The notes beneath the pieces were generated by a model, which saw only the letters and a list, made by a program, of their open reading frames with translations, was not told the origin of the DNA and did not search any database. A program made the translations under genes and the position numbers. 64,000 nt of DNA, taken from contig SEMN01000315.1 of the NCBI GenBank assembly GCA_005408345.1, positions 507,501 through 571,500 on the forward strand, in the 5' to 3' direction. The first letter of the stretch is position 1. Every line of letters starts with the position of its first letter. This document shows positions 44,216 to 55,915 of this stretch, one piece after another. Origin of the DNA: Macquaria australasica (Eukaryota; Chordata; Actinopteri; Centrarchiformes; Percichthyidae).

Positions 44216-44700
44216 TCCCAAAACTCAATTGGTCAGAAGGGTTTAATCCAGCGTGCAGTTACTTTTTTCCCTTTATTTAATCTGCTATCCTGCACCTTGC
44301 CTACAGTAAATATAGGACAGGATGTGCACACAACTACCTGTAACTTGTAATGTATTATCAAAAGTTCAAAAGCTGACCGTGATGATTAATGCAGCATTGA
44401 TCGTGCCTTTTTGTAGTCTAAAAGTTCATTTAAAGTGTCCTTTTAAAGATGGATAGATCAAAGCAGGAGGTTTGATTCTCCCAAGGGGACATCTACAATA
44501 AATAAATCTGGAGTTGTGGCATTGTAATATCCTTTTGTTAAAATCACCCATCAAATATACCATCAAAGGTACTTAATAAATGTCCTTATTACTGCTGTTT
44601 TTCGGCTCCGTCACCAAGAGGAAATGCTACAAAAATCTGGATTTATCCTAGTCTTTGAATGGTAGTGAACTATAATTGTAATATTTGATTGTTTGATGTT

Positions 44701-44830
44701 ATAGGAATAGTTCAGTATTTTTGGAAATTTGCTTGTTTGCTCTCTTGCTGAGAATCAGCCAGTTAGCTTAGCTTAGCACAATCGCTGGAAACGGGGAAAC
44801 GGCTAGACTGGCTCTGTCCAATGGTAACTT
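44701..44830 (-). repeat. dispersed MITE-like repeat, family A, copy 3 (inverted)
   Basis: Begins ATAGGAATAGTTCAGTATTT, the inverse of the end of copy 2, and contains TTAGCTTAGCTTAGCAC. Confidence 0.7.
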
Positions 44831-45914
44831 TGTCCGGCACATATGCGGGATAAATGGATAAATAAAGCTTAGCTTGTCCTATGGTATTAATACTGTAATG
44901 TAGTTAGTGAAATCAGTGTCGGGGAAAGAGGAAAGAGCATTTCTTTGGTGGCAGGTTTGGTGTTTTGATGCTTTGAGAGCTGGTGCTACACCGGGTACGT
45001 ATGTGTTTTGTTAAATGTGTTGTGGAGCTTGTGCACAGAGCCTGGTTAGTGTCGGAGTGAATGTTTGGTTCATGGACTTGCCTTGTTTGAATTCAGTCTC
45101 TTTGTGTTATTTTTGTGATGGTCTCAAAGAAGTGTTTAAGTTTGTTGGACCGATTTTTAAAAATCCATTGGCACTAATTGAGAGAGAATTCTGTAAGTGT
45201 GCTCAAACTGCTGAGTTCTGTGGTTGGTATTTATATTTAAGGAAGGGTTTTATTTATTTTTGGGAAGCATTGCAGTCATTGCTGTACTGTATTTGCACCA
45301 TGGATAAAACTGTTAGATGCTGAAAATAAATCAAATAAAGTATTATGTTTTTTCCTACATATTTGTGTCTGTATTTCATTGTTACACGTTGAGCCCTCTC
45401 TTCTCTGCCTCTGAGACTATAAAATCTTAGTTCTAGTAAACTTTATTACCTGAGTATTATTTGAAAGTGTGTTATGACAAAGCAAATGTGGTACGTCATG
45501 AGCCTCAGTATGGTGAAACAATCTGGATCGTTAAGTTATACCGTAGCGGAATATCTTTGATTAATCTCTTTGAGCATTTTTAATAGGGGACACATCAGGG
45601 AAGGTCATGATCAAAATAATTGTACTGTTTTCTGTTCTTTTCCGCTGTCAAAGAGATGTGATGGACCACAGCACAGCCAGTGGAACCTGTGTTGGTACAT
45701 TAACCACTGCTGCTACTTTAAAGGTACATTAAGTAAACTTAAACCCCACCACCACTAACTGCACTAGCTTTCCAAATGTATTTTTTATTTTTTTATTTGA
45801 TGTATTACAACTCTTTTCCAAACAATATTACAAAGTGCACTTGAGTAAAACAATGCTAATGTAGTAACAAATCTTAAGTATAAAATAAAAAATAAAATTG
45901 CCTCCCTAATGAAC

Positions 45915-46745
45915 ATTTCTAAGCAGTATATATAAACATTTAATAAATGGTTTACAACATACTATAATGAAGTTGTAAGCAGATATGTGTTTATTAATGT
46001 ATTTGACAACAACAATATGTGGGCATCCATGAGTGCAGGCGGGTTGTCGTGGAAAAACTGCCTATGGTCTTAAGTTGAACAAAACACAAGAAACACTTAC
46101 AGGTTGTTGACAAAAATATATTGTACAATAAGAGAGAGACAACAGAAGTCATCAGCCATCTCTCTCTATCTCAAAGAGAAGATACAAGAATACAGCTTTT
46201 ATAGTATTCTGGAGACAAATAAACTCTTTTCCATTGGTCAGTGTTACATGTTATATAAGTTGGACCTTCCAAACCACAACAACCTCTTCAAGTTACAGTT
46301 CTGCAAAGCAGAAAACGTTTCCATATAAGGACCTGTATTCCACCATATAGCTGACCTTTTTGACCTTCTGATACAAGAGTCACATTGCTCACACTGAGCA
46401 CATCAAACTAGGTAAGAATTCAATACTAGAGACATGAATAGAACTGGAACTATTAACTAAGTAAAGTAGATACACAAGCATATAATTACTAAATATAAAC
46501 AAATGATTATGAATAGATGATTAACGTGAATAAATGATAAGTTATGAGCTTATAATTAAGTTTGCTTTCACAGGGTGTATGAACAGATGATGAAATACAG
46601 TTGTAATATAAAATATCTTTTTATAGGATATGTTATAATTGCTGACAAATGCTGTACATTAAACAGTTTAAAATGTCCTCATGTCTGCGTACAACTACAT
46701 TATAGTCTGTTATAAACCATTTATAAAATGTTTGTATACGGCATT
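45915..46745. repeat. foldback element, family C, copy 1 (long inverted ends)
   Basis: The left arm (about 45925-46015, AACATTTAATAAATGGTTTA and AGTTGTAAGCAGATATGTGT) is the inverse of the right arm (about 46675-46742, GCGTACAACTACATTATAGT and AACCATTTATAAAATGTTTG). About 660 nt lie between. A smaller relative is at 52340. Confidence 0.65.
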
Positions 46746-46989
46746 GTGCACTTACTTCAGTTTCAGAGAGAGATTTAAAACGGGCACTGACGTTTCCTGT
46801 CTGAGAATCTTTGACAGGAAGCTCGAGGGGCTGACCATTCAAAAATCAAGTAATAAAATAGATAAAGTGAGCATTGGTGAGGATTGGTGTAATATGGTCA
46901 CTTCTTGTTACAAGCCTGGCAGCAGTGTTTTGTGTTGGCTGAAGTAGGTGGATGTTTTGACTGCTGAGAGTAAGAGTCTTCAGCCAGTC

Positions 46990-47470
46990 TGTACTGTGGC
47001 ACGGTGGTGCTTAGAGCTAAATGCTAACACATCTTAGTTTAGCGTGTTAGCGTGCTGACATTTGCTACTCAGCACTAAACGCAAGGTACAGTTGAGGCTG
47101 ATGGGAATGTCATTAGATTTACAGGCATCTGGACATGAACCAAAGTATTGGACGAATTGAAATGTTGACCTGATGATGGCGCTAGAGGAAAAGTCAGAGG
47201 ATCACTAAAGTTATTACAATTGACCCTGAAGGGGACATGAATGTCTGTACCAAATTTAGTGACAATCCATCTAGTAGATATTTAGATGTTTCACAGGATA
47301 AGTGTAAACTGTGACCTCCTGGTGGCGCTACAGGAAGTCAGTAGGCTTCGTCATGTCTGCACCATGAATGTCAAATGCACAAAATTTAATTTAAATCCAT
47401 CCAGAAGTTGTTGGGATATTTCAGTCAGGACTAAAATGGTGGACGAACAGACAGACCAACATGAAGCCTG
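46990..47470 (+). repeat. dispersed repeat, family B, copy 3
   Basis: Contains GAGCTAAATGCTAAC, GATGATGGCGCTAGAGGAAA and CCATCCAGAAGTTGTTGGGA, shared with the other family B copies. Confidence 0.75.
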
Positions 47471-48051
47471 GGAGTAATAAAAGCATGGACGACCTCCTGC
47501 AAAACTGAGCTTCTCTGCCATCGCAACCACTGTTTGTCTGCTTCTGCTGCTAAACGTTGTGGTTAAGTTGTAAAGTTGGTTTGCAAATTTGAACAAAACA
47601 TTTCTCCCTTTAGAGTTTGTGATGGAAACCAAAGCCATTTAATGTATTTATTTTTTATCCAGTTTAATCAGTATAACAGCACACAGGTGCTTGACAAATC
47701 TGTCTTTTCCTCCTCCAACAAAACTGTATTGTGGATCTACAAGAGTTTACAAAAGCACGTGTTTTTAGGAAATAGAAAAGATAAAATCTCATTGCTGTCA
47801 CTCGTGTGGTATAAATGTCAGAGAAGATGAATGAAATGAGCCCAGATAAGCAGCATGATAATATAATATAATATAGTGAGCATCATCATTACTGTCAACA
47901 TGACAACAAATCAAATTCCATGTTATGTAGTATCTTATTCTGACATTTTCAGTCTGCAGAAGTTTCCGAGTAACGCATTCATTTACTGTTTCCTGAAGCA
48001 GCGCCACTTTGGACTCGAGGCATCATGCATTACTGTAAGTCTGCACAATAT

Positions 48052-48060
<9 letters not shown>

Positions 48061-48117
<57 letters not shown>
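48061..48117 (+). repeat. (TA)n microsatellite
   Basis: About 28 uninterrupted TA units. Confidence 0.98.
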
Positions 48118-48120
<3 letters not shown>

Positions 48121-50069
48121 TCTAATATATGTTAGTGTTTTTCTATACACTAAATACACTATTGGGAAAGGGAGGACGTAGTTTGATATCAGCCTTTTTC
48201 CATCCTTGTTACCCAAGATTTGTAGATTGTAAAAAGTATTGTATCAAAGAATTAAACAGGAACATCTTTCGCTCAGTGGAACATTAATGCCTTTCTGGCA
48301 CACAGTATTTAACAGCTGTTCAAAGAGGTCAGATGTATCATCTTTCCAAGGTTTATAACACCTTTATTGATTGATCTGCTGACGTTCAGTCAGTGTTAAT
48401 GTTTGCACTCTGTGATATGTGTTTATAGCCAGTATCGCTGGGAGGTATAATCTGATGACCAGCTGTGAGGCTGGTCAAGTAGATTGGCAGGAGAAGATCA
48501 CACTCAATTAAGATGAGAGGAATCACCTTCAAATGATTTCTGTCAAAACAAAAACAACGATCAGAATCAGAGTAGTTTATGTTATGAACTATTTGTCCTT
48601 TTGCTACTTCATTTGTTTAAAAGATAGATGCTCTTTGTTCCCAGGTCTCATTTTTACTAATAGTCTGTATAGTCCGGACTCAACTGGGTGAAAGGGCTTT
48701 TGAGCCGCTCCCTCTGCCTGGAACCTTCTGCAATTAGATGTACGATTTCATAATTTGGTGTCTTAAATCATTGCTGCATAAACTGAGTGCTCTCTCTTCT
48801 GGCTGCTGCTGTTTTGTTTTGTTTTTTCTTCAAAATCTTCATTAAGTTATTGTTTCAGACAGCTCTTTTTAAGGTTGTTTTAAGGTGCCACTTACATTGT
48901 TTCTAGGATGAAATATTGTACATGATTGTATTAGAAATGTTATTCATGAAACAAGTTTTTGTGGCATATTTTCTGTTGTCTGTCTTATGCTGTTTGTCTA
49001 TAACTCGTTGTTATTGCTACCTATCTTAGCCAGGGTACTCTTGAAAAAGGTTAAATAAAGGTTAAAAGAAATATGTGTTTTTTACTGTAGCTTTATGTAT
49101 GTATGTCAGTGGTAGGCAAATAGTGGCTTGTCGGCCAAATCTGGCCTTGCTCCAACAAACATATTTGGCCCCTTTTGCATGATGTTTCATAAATCTGCTG
49201 TAGAGAACAATATAAATACAGGGCTCATGTGAACCCCAATAAACATGACCCTGAATCAGTCAACTTTGGTGATCCCCTGACTTTTCATATAAATTAACAT
49301 TTTTCCAATACCTTGGTTAATGATCAAATACCTGCTCAGCTAATGACAGTTTTATTCTTAAATTAATTAAAATGATGCCTAAACAAACAAAAGAATATTG
49401 AAACCTTAAAGGCCTGTATCTCCACCATGCCTGTGAAATGAACTGGCCATAAAGTGAACAATGTTAAAAATAAATAAATAAATAAATAAGGCCCATGGTT
49501 AAACCTGACTGCTGACGCCTGCTGTATGTTAATGTATATGATATTATAAATGTTAAAACCAAACTACCACAGGCTGTTGGAAACCAGCAAGCAAGTATCA
49601 AGTTGTTTATTTTTGCAAGAGTAGCACTTTTTACTTCCCCTTTAACAAGACCAAAAGTATTCATTAAAAGGGTAGTTTAAAAGAGGTATAAGAAGAAAAC
49701 AGCCAACTCAACATAAAGTCTCCAGGTTGTCCTTTGTCTCATCACTTCAAAATCCTTAAATCAACTTTGTTTCCTAATCCCGCCTCCGCCCTATATTTAC
49801 AACTGCTTAAGGAAACTTGGAAAGGCACAAATGAGATTAAATGGATGACATCCCTGCTGCTTGCCCTTGATCTAGAAGTCTGATGAATCAAATGCCTATA
49901 TGTGTTGTCCTCACAGTAACAGTCAGAGAGGAGAATCTCTTCCTCTCTCTGGACTACAATCTCACAACTGAGTCAGAAAAACAGGAAGAGCTGCTTTTCA
50001 CTGGACGCAACATTTCTGATGATTCAGCAAGATACCATGTGTTGCTAGAACCATTTTCCTGGACTGTTT

Positions 50070-50126
50070 CCTGTTATGCTTTTTTTCTTTTTCTTCTGTT
50101 TCACTGGCTTCCTGCCTTGAACCACA
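50070..50126 (+). promoter_or_regulatory. strong 3' splice site just before the kcnv2 start codon
   Basis: A long T/C-rich tract ends in CCACAG at 50126, 6 nt before the ATG. This suggests an untranslated first exon and an intron removed at this point. It would also remove the ATG at 49883, whose open frame overlaps the kcnv2 start. Confidence 0.55.
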
Positions 50127-50132
50127 GTTGCT

Positions 50133-53100
50133 ATGGCTTCAGACAATCTTCAGCTGCAGAGATGTTTGCAAAATCGCCGCTCAACTGTCAACTGTCTGTC
50201 AAAGGGTGTACAGGACATCAAAACATTTCCATTTTCTCAGGAGAAATCAGTCAAAGCATGGAGATCTCTGGAGAATCTGGACAGTCCTGATATCAAAGCA
50301 GACTGCCCCAAGGTAGCAGACAGACTTGAACAGCAACAAAGCATCAGCGTTAATGTTGGGGGGAAAGTGTTTCATATTCCCAAACAGTGTGCCGTTAAAT
50401 ATCCTCAAACCAGGATAGGCTCATTGGCCCTCTGCAGCGACAGAGCAAAACTCCTCACGCTGTGCGACGACTACTCTGTACGCAAGAACGAGTTCTTCTT
50501 TGACCGTGACCCTGCCTTTTTCCATCACATCTGCCATTTCTACACAAGTGGAGTGCTGTGGGTCATAGGGGAAATGTGCCCCATCAACTTTGAGGAGGAG
50601 ATCGCATACTGGGGCCTGAGCCTGAAGGACACCCAGCTCTGCTGCTGGATGGTGTTTGAGGAGAAGGTCGACGAGGTAAAGGACAACCTGAAGGTGGACA
50701 AGGAGCTGATGGCTGAGATCGAGGTGAAGTACAACGACGAGTGTTTCAAGGACATGATCTTTGGGGATCTGCGGAAGACTCTGTGGAACGTTGTGGAGGA
50801 TCCGTACTCTTCATCTCTAGCGAAGGCTTTCACTGTGCTCTCCAACCTTTTTGTGCTCTTCTCCATCATCGCAATGACTCTCAACACTGTGGAAGAACTT
50901 CAAACGTATAAAATCAATGGCAAAACACACATGGAATGGGTGGAGATCATCACCATTGTGTTTTTCACCTTTGAATATTTAATTCGCCTTGTCACCACTC
51001 CTAACATCATAATGTTTTTGATGAGTGGACTCAACTTCATGGACATGGTGGCAGTCATGCCTTATTTCATGCAGATCGTCTTTGAAGCCTTAATTGACAC
51101 CGAGAACCTGAATGCACAGGAAGACCTCAGGGCCATGGCTCGAGTCAGCAAGGTTAGCCACGTCCTCAAGGTTGTCAAGCTGCTGCGGATCTTTCGGATT
51201 TTGAAGCTGGCTCGACACTCCACCGGCATGAGAGCGTTTGGGTTCACTCTTCGGCAGTGTTACCAGCAGGCCTGTTGCATTTTGCTCTTCATTGCCATGG
51301 GAATCTTCACTTTCTCTGCTCTTCTTCATTCAGCCGAGAGAGAAACTGAGGGATCTCCTATCAGTAGTATCCCATATGCCTGGTGGTGGGCTGCAGTGAG
51401 TATCAGTAGCTGAATAACTCAATGTCGTGCTCCAGCTTCTAGACTCCACAAACATGTGCCCCTCACATGTCTTCTTCCTCTGCATACACTTGCTGTAGAA
51501 GACAACAATGTGATATACGCAGCAACACTACCACTAAGGAAAAAAAAACTAAAAGGGAAATAAATGTTTTTTATTGCAACCTGACACCACAGCAGATTAT
51601 TTCACCGGTTAAAATATCTTCTCTCCTTTTAGCTGAAGACGTTATTTGGTGGAAAGGAAAACCTGCAGGCTCTTGAATGTTTTAGCTTTGTGAAGATAGA
51701 ATCCACCTGCTTTTATAAATCATTTGGCACAAAACTATTAGACACTAAATGTTTGGGTGAACTACCATAGAAATACTCCTTTTCAGCCACAGGAAGATGC
51801 CTTGCTCAAGAGCACCTCAAGATCAACCTTACATAAACATACCATTTATGTTACTATTGATGTTATTAACTGGCTGTGCTTTAAACAAAAACTTAATAAT
51901 GTTAATGCTGAAAATAATGCTTTAAATAATGCCATATAACAATGACAAAAACACTGTGTATTTCTCAGCACAGTTCCTTGTAGTGGTCGGTGTGGCCGTG
52001 TGTTTCCAGCAAATACAATTGACAGTGTTCCTGAGTGGGAAGCCAGTGAGGGGTCGGGGCCCTGTTTCACCAAATTTGAAGCGTGCCAGCAGCGATTTGC
52101 AACACGAAATAATAACTTCTTGCCTTTATTTTGACACATTTTACTAATGAAAACAAACTTGCGACTCATGCATGGGCATATGTGAGACAGCTGCCACTGT
52201 TTGCAATCTGGGTGTTAGCAGCTTATTTCCTTTGTGAAACAGACATGAGCACCTTGATGCTACACTTGCAATGCATTTTACAGATTTATGAAACATTGTG
52301 TTTGTGCATCTGAGCTAGAAATAATGGTAACAGTTTACTTTAACTCTCCCTATTTAGCATTTATAAGCACTTTATAAACATTTAATAAATGGTTTATAGC
52401 ACACAATAAGGTAGCTGTAAGCAGGTATAAGGACATATTTAAGTGTTTATTACTGTGCATGTACATTTGTCAACAATAACATCTCCTATGAAGTCGTCTT
52501 TTATATTATTACACCAGTGTTTTACTATATTGTCATTCATTACCTTTTATACACCAGCCTCCACTTATGGGTGCCCAGATGAGGAGATATAATTTTTGAA
52601 AAATGCATTAATAAACACTTATATCTGCTTACAACTACAATACAGTATGTCATAAACCATGTATTACATGTTTATATACTGCTTATATGTGTGTGCGTTT
52701 TCACACTGATTGATTAGAACATTTCCTTGTCCCCATAGTGGAACAATTTATCACCAGGGCGAAATTAAGACTATATCAGGAGCATGGAAATGTAATCACT
52801 GGTCTAAACCGAGACTCAAGTATCCTCCCCTCTCTTGTTGTCTAATGGAGAAGAAGGAAAGGAGAAAAAAAGCAATGTCATTAAAGGTGGTTGTTTTACT
52901 AGTAAATCCTATTCTTTGTGAAAAGCGTGGATTAAAGCTATTTCAATCTATATGAATCAATTGCTTAAATTTGAACCCCCAGTGATGCAGTTCTGTGTCT
53001 CAATAGCTCTGAATCAGGTAACGGCAACAAACAACAGGATTAGCCCATTTGAAACTTGCAGCTGCACGAGACTCCTTTACCTGCTGTGTGTGGCCTCGTG

Positions 53101-53713
53101 TGCAAGTTATGAGCACCAGCTGGAGGCAGAGACAGGACAATCCCTGGAAGTGAACTTGATTTGCATCCCCCCACTAAACAATTGATAAGATCCTTGCAGT
53201 TACAGCAGTTTAGCAGCATTTCAACTGGAGAGTGTCAACTGAGGAGATAAGAAATGCTCTCAGTTGTCGGAGCCTCTGTTGTTGGCCAACAGGGCCCTGC
53301 ATTACCTAAAACTAGTTTTCGCTTTTAGCTCATTTTTCTAGTCATCATGGAGAATCATATTATAGTGAAGAAAATGTTAATGAAAACTAATTAATATGAG
53401 ATTGTTCACTTTTCTCTCTTAGGTCAGCATCTCCACTGTGGGCTACGGGGATGTGGTTCCTGTGACTATCCTGGGCCGCTGCGTGGCCTTTGGCTGTATC
53501 TCATTTGGTATCATCCTCAATGGCATGCCGATCTCCTTCCTCTTTAACAAGTTCTCTGATTACTATGCCAAGCTAAAAGCCCAGGAGTACAACACTACCT
53601 TAGTGCAACGGCGCTTTCATCTGAAGAGGCGCCTCCGACGCAAAATAGACATGTATTTTCATACCTTGGAGGAAGACAATGGTACAGAAAGCTGCTGCGA
53701 GTGCACACACTGA
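50133..53713 (+). CDS. kcnv2: Kv8.2 silent voltage-gated K+ channel subunit
   Basis: Two coding exons, 50133-51395 and 53423-53713, give 517 aa. The T1 domain (about 70-170) starts ISVNVGGKVFHIP and contains EFFFDRDPAFF. Then S1 (231-252), S2 (270-288), S3 (298-318), S4 (337-360, SKVSHVLKVVKLLRIFRILK), S5 (374-398), the pore with STVGYGD (residues 425-431, spanning the region just after the splice) and S6. RILKLARHSTGMRAFGFTL and WWWAAVSISTVGYGD are as in KCNV2; KCNV1 differs here. S6 has NGMPIS instead of the PVPV bend of Kv1-4, as in electrically silent subunits. Such subunits do not conduct alone but modify Kv2 channels in photoreceptors. The start has G at -3 and +4 and an in-frame stop lies at 50118. 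Confidence 0.95.
51396..53422 (+). other. kcnv2: kcnv2 intron with foldback repeat
   Basis: GTGAGT donor after WWWAA and TTAG acceptor before VSIST. Intron position in the pore loop is as expected for KCNV2. It contains the family C foldback element and otherwise nothing recognised. Reading through the donor adds VSISS and a stop at 51411, which would remove the selectivity filter. Confidence 0.85.
52340..52695. repeat. foldback element, family C, copy 2
   Basis: The left arm (about 52360-52455: TATAAACATTTAATAAATGG, TAGCTGTAAGCAGGTATAAG) is the inverse of the right arm (about 52605-52690: TAATAAACACTTATATCTGC, TACAACTACAATACAGTATG). It is in the kcnv2 intron. This is a short non-autonomous element related to that at 45915. 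Confidence 0.75.
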
Positions 53714-53823
53714 GTGAATCTTAAAATAACGTGATAATTCATGGGGTGTGTTGCTTGGTAAACCTGAAACTGAGACTTCTTGCATGACAATGTGTTAGGT
53801 ACAGGGAAAATAACCTGACAACA

Positions 53824-53829
53824 AATAAA
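53824..53829 (+). other. kcnv2: poly(A) signal of kcnv2
   Basis: AATAAA in CAACAAATAAAAGC lies about 110 nt after the stop. Confidence 0.7.
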
Positions 53830-54663
53830 AGCATGGATGATGATATTAAGCCATATTGTTTGGATTCTCTAGTCAAATAACTTGTTATGGTACTGTTGAA
53901 AGAAGGGTGAGTGTCAGGAATAGGGCTTCACGTTTGTAATACACACTCGACTTGATCTTAAAACTTGTGAATTGTAAACAACGAGTGCCTGTAAATGAAT
54001 AGAAACGCTGCTGTCGTGTATGTTGCGTGATCACTTTCTATCATATGTATAATTAAATCAGACTGATGAATTGCATTGAATCACTGGTGAGTATTGAACT
54101 GTAAACATGCCTACCAATGTGTTAAGACATTATTACGCTGTAAAATCAGCAGTACAGATACCAACAGACAAAAGGTCTCCTTCAAAATTAAAGTCAACTT
54201 TTGGGATCGGCTTGACGGTGAAAGAAAAGGAGATAACTTGAGTTCGTCACATAGTGGATTTTTTAACATGTTGTTTTCCTTTTGAGTTGTGAATTGTTTT
54301 TATTATTTATTGGGGTTAGCTTGCCTCACTTGTCCTGTTAATATTCCTTTTTTTATTTTTGGAATATTTTGTCATATGTTTCTACATTAAGATGAATTAA
54401 ATCTGAACACTGGATATCATACATTGACATCTGACGACTAGTTTTGTGATAATGTGGTAGGAAATGCCCTGCTGCTTGAAATTTCCTCTGTAACTGTCAA
54501 CTTTAAAAGCCATTTCCTGTGATCTGAACCGAGCACTAAGCTCCTGCTCACTGGCTGTAAAAAGCTTTTTAGAGTGCCTAAAATGGAAATTTGGCATTTT
54601 ATGCAAAATTTCTGTTTATTCCAAATCATTTTAATACTATATATATGTGTGTAAAATAGTTGA

Positions 54664-54946
54664 AGCAAAAGTTCAAAATTTTGGGAAATATGCTTATTTG
54701 CTTTCCAGCTGAGAGTTATGAGTAACGCTCTCATATTTATCCATTGAGAATGAAGCTACAACCAGCAACTGGTTAGCTTAGCCAGCTAGTTTCTGCCTGT
54801 ATCCAGTCTTCGTGCTAAGCTAACCAGCTGCTGGCTGTAGCCTTATATTTATCGTACAGGTATGAGAGTGGTATCTTCTCATGTAACTCTCTGCCAGACT
54901 AAGTGTTTTTCCCAAAATGTCAAACTTTTGCTCGAACTATTTTAGG
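54664..54946 (+). repeat. dispersed MITE-like repeat, family A, copy 4, with inverted ends
   Basis: The left end AAAGTTCAAAATTTTGGGAA and the right end CCCAAAATGTCAAACTTTTG are inverted copies of one another. The core CGTGCTAAGCTAACCAGCTG is shared with copies 1 to 3. This copy shows most clearly that the family is a foldback or MITE type. Confidence 0.78.
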
Positions 54947-54971
54947 TTTACGTACTGAACCTGCAATAATA

Positions 54972-54996
54972 ACACACACACACACACACACACACA
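54972..54996 (+). repeat. (AC)n microsatellite
   Basis: About 12 AC units right after the family A copy. Confidence 0.95.
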
Positions 54997-55915
54997 AAAA
55001 GAGTATTTTTTAAACATCCAGTAGACACAGAGCAACATTAGCATTTATTTGGAGTTGTGTTTCTGGCTACCTGATAAATGTAAGTCCTATATTCACTGTC
55101 CTTTGGAAATATCTGTGTCTTTAGTTGCTAAATTAGGTAGGTAGTTAAATTAGCAAGTTGCCAACTTTGTCTTTCTGCCATTTGGTGCTGGGCAGGTGAC
55201 GTACAGTTTGATTAGGTTTGTTAGGGTTATTCACAGAAAACAGCTGCCTGTGTCTGAAAATGATGCTGATGAGACTTTAAACCAAAACAGTAAAGTCGTG
55301 GGTAATAAAACCAAAACAGTGAGCTGAAAGACAGTATAAAGCTCTGTATAGCTGAGGAGACCTGCAGCGTCAGGTGATAATTCTCTGTCAGTTCGTCACT
55401 ATGAGTGACCCCTTTTACATTACACACAGTCATTTGATTCAATGTTAATACACACATATTGGTTATACCTTTAAGGAACCTATTAATTTGCTTATTTAAG
55501 ATTACTGTTTCAGTCGCCTGTACCCTAGTGGACAGTTACGGTGATTAAAAGCTGACATCATGAAGATCAGTAAGTAGTCAACTGGACCAGGATACACCTC
55601 CGTGTGTTTAGCTTCTGTGTGTTATTAAGCCAAAGCTATGACTCCATTGCATTGTGTTGACTTAAGCATCATTTTTCCTCAGGAGTACTTCTTGTTTTAT
55701 TCTGTAAGTAAAACATCTCTGAGTAAATATTGAGTTATGATATGATTATTAGATAATTGTTTTCCAGTTACTGATAGCAGACAACCTGCTTTTGTTCAAC
55801 TTTGTTTGCCCTCTTTGATTATATGACTGACTTGAGTTTGCCAGTGTGATGTTGTCTGATATATTATTTTCTATACCGGATCAGTCCATGTTGCATGTGA
55901 TCACATGGTTTAAAC

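Larger units (their letters stand above)
42663..50126. other. gene-poor interval between the receptor and kcnv2
   Basis: About 7.5 kb with no coding region I can support. It holds family A, B and C repeats, the TTAATCG repeat and a (TA)n tract. AATAAA signals near 44860 and 45330 could end receptor transcripts or other transcripts. The open frame at 45015-45323 has no recognisable family. A stretch near 49100-49200 (GGCCAAATCTGGCC, then TTTGGCCCC) resembles a hAT-type repeat. Confidence 0.6.
53830..55910. other. intergenic region after kcnv2
   Basis: About 2 kb without a recognised gene. It contains a family A repeat and an (AC)n tract. No RNA gene is seen. Confidence 0.6.

Noticed and set aside
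45015..45323. 102-codon open frame starting MCCGACAQS
   Set aside because: It is cysteine- and aromatic-rich with no recognisable family, in a repeat-filled interval; chance is the simplest explanation.
49883..50290. 135-codon open frame overlapping the kcnv2 start
   Set aside because: No family features, out of frame with kcnv2, and probably removed by the splice acceptor at 50126.
50133..53713. Calling the channel KCNV1, KCNB or KCNG
   Set aside because: RILKLARHSTGMRAFGFTLRQ and NGMPIS in S6 fit KCNV2; KCNV1 has a different S4 and S6, and Kv2 has the PVPV bend.
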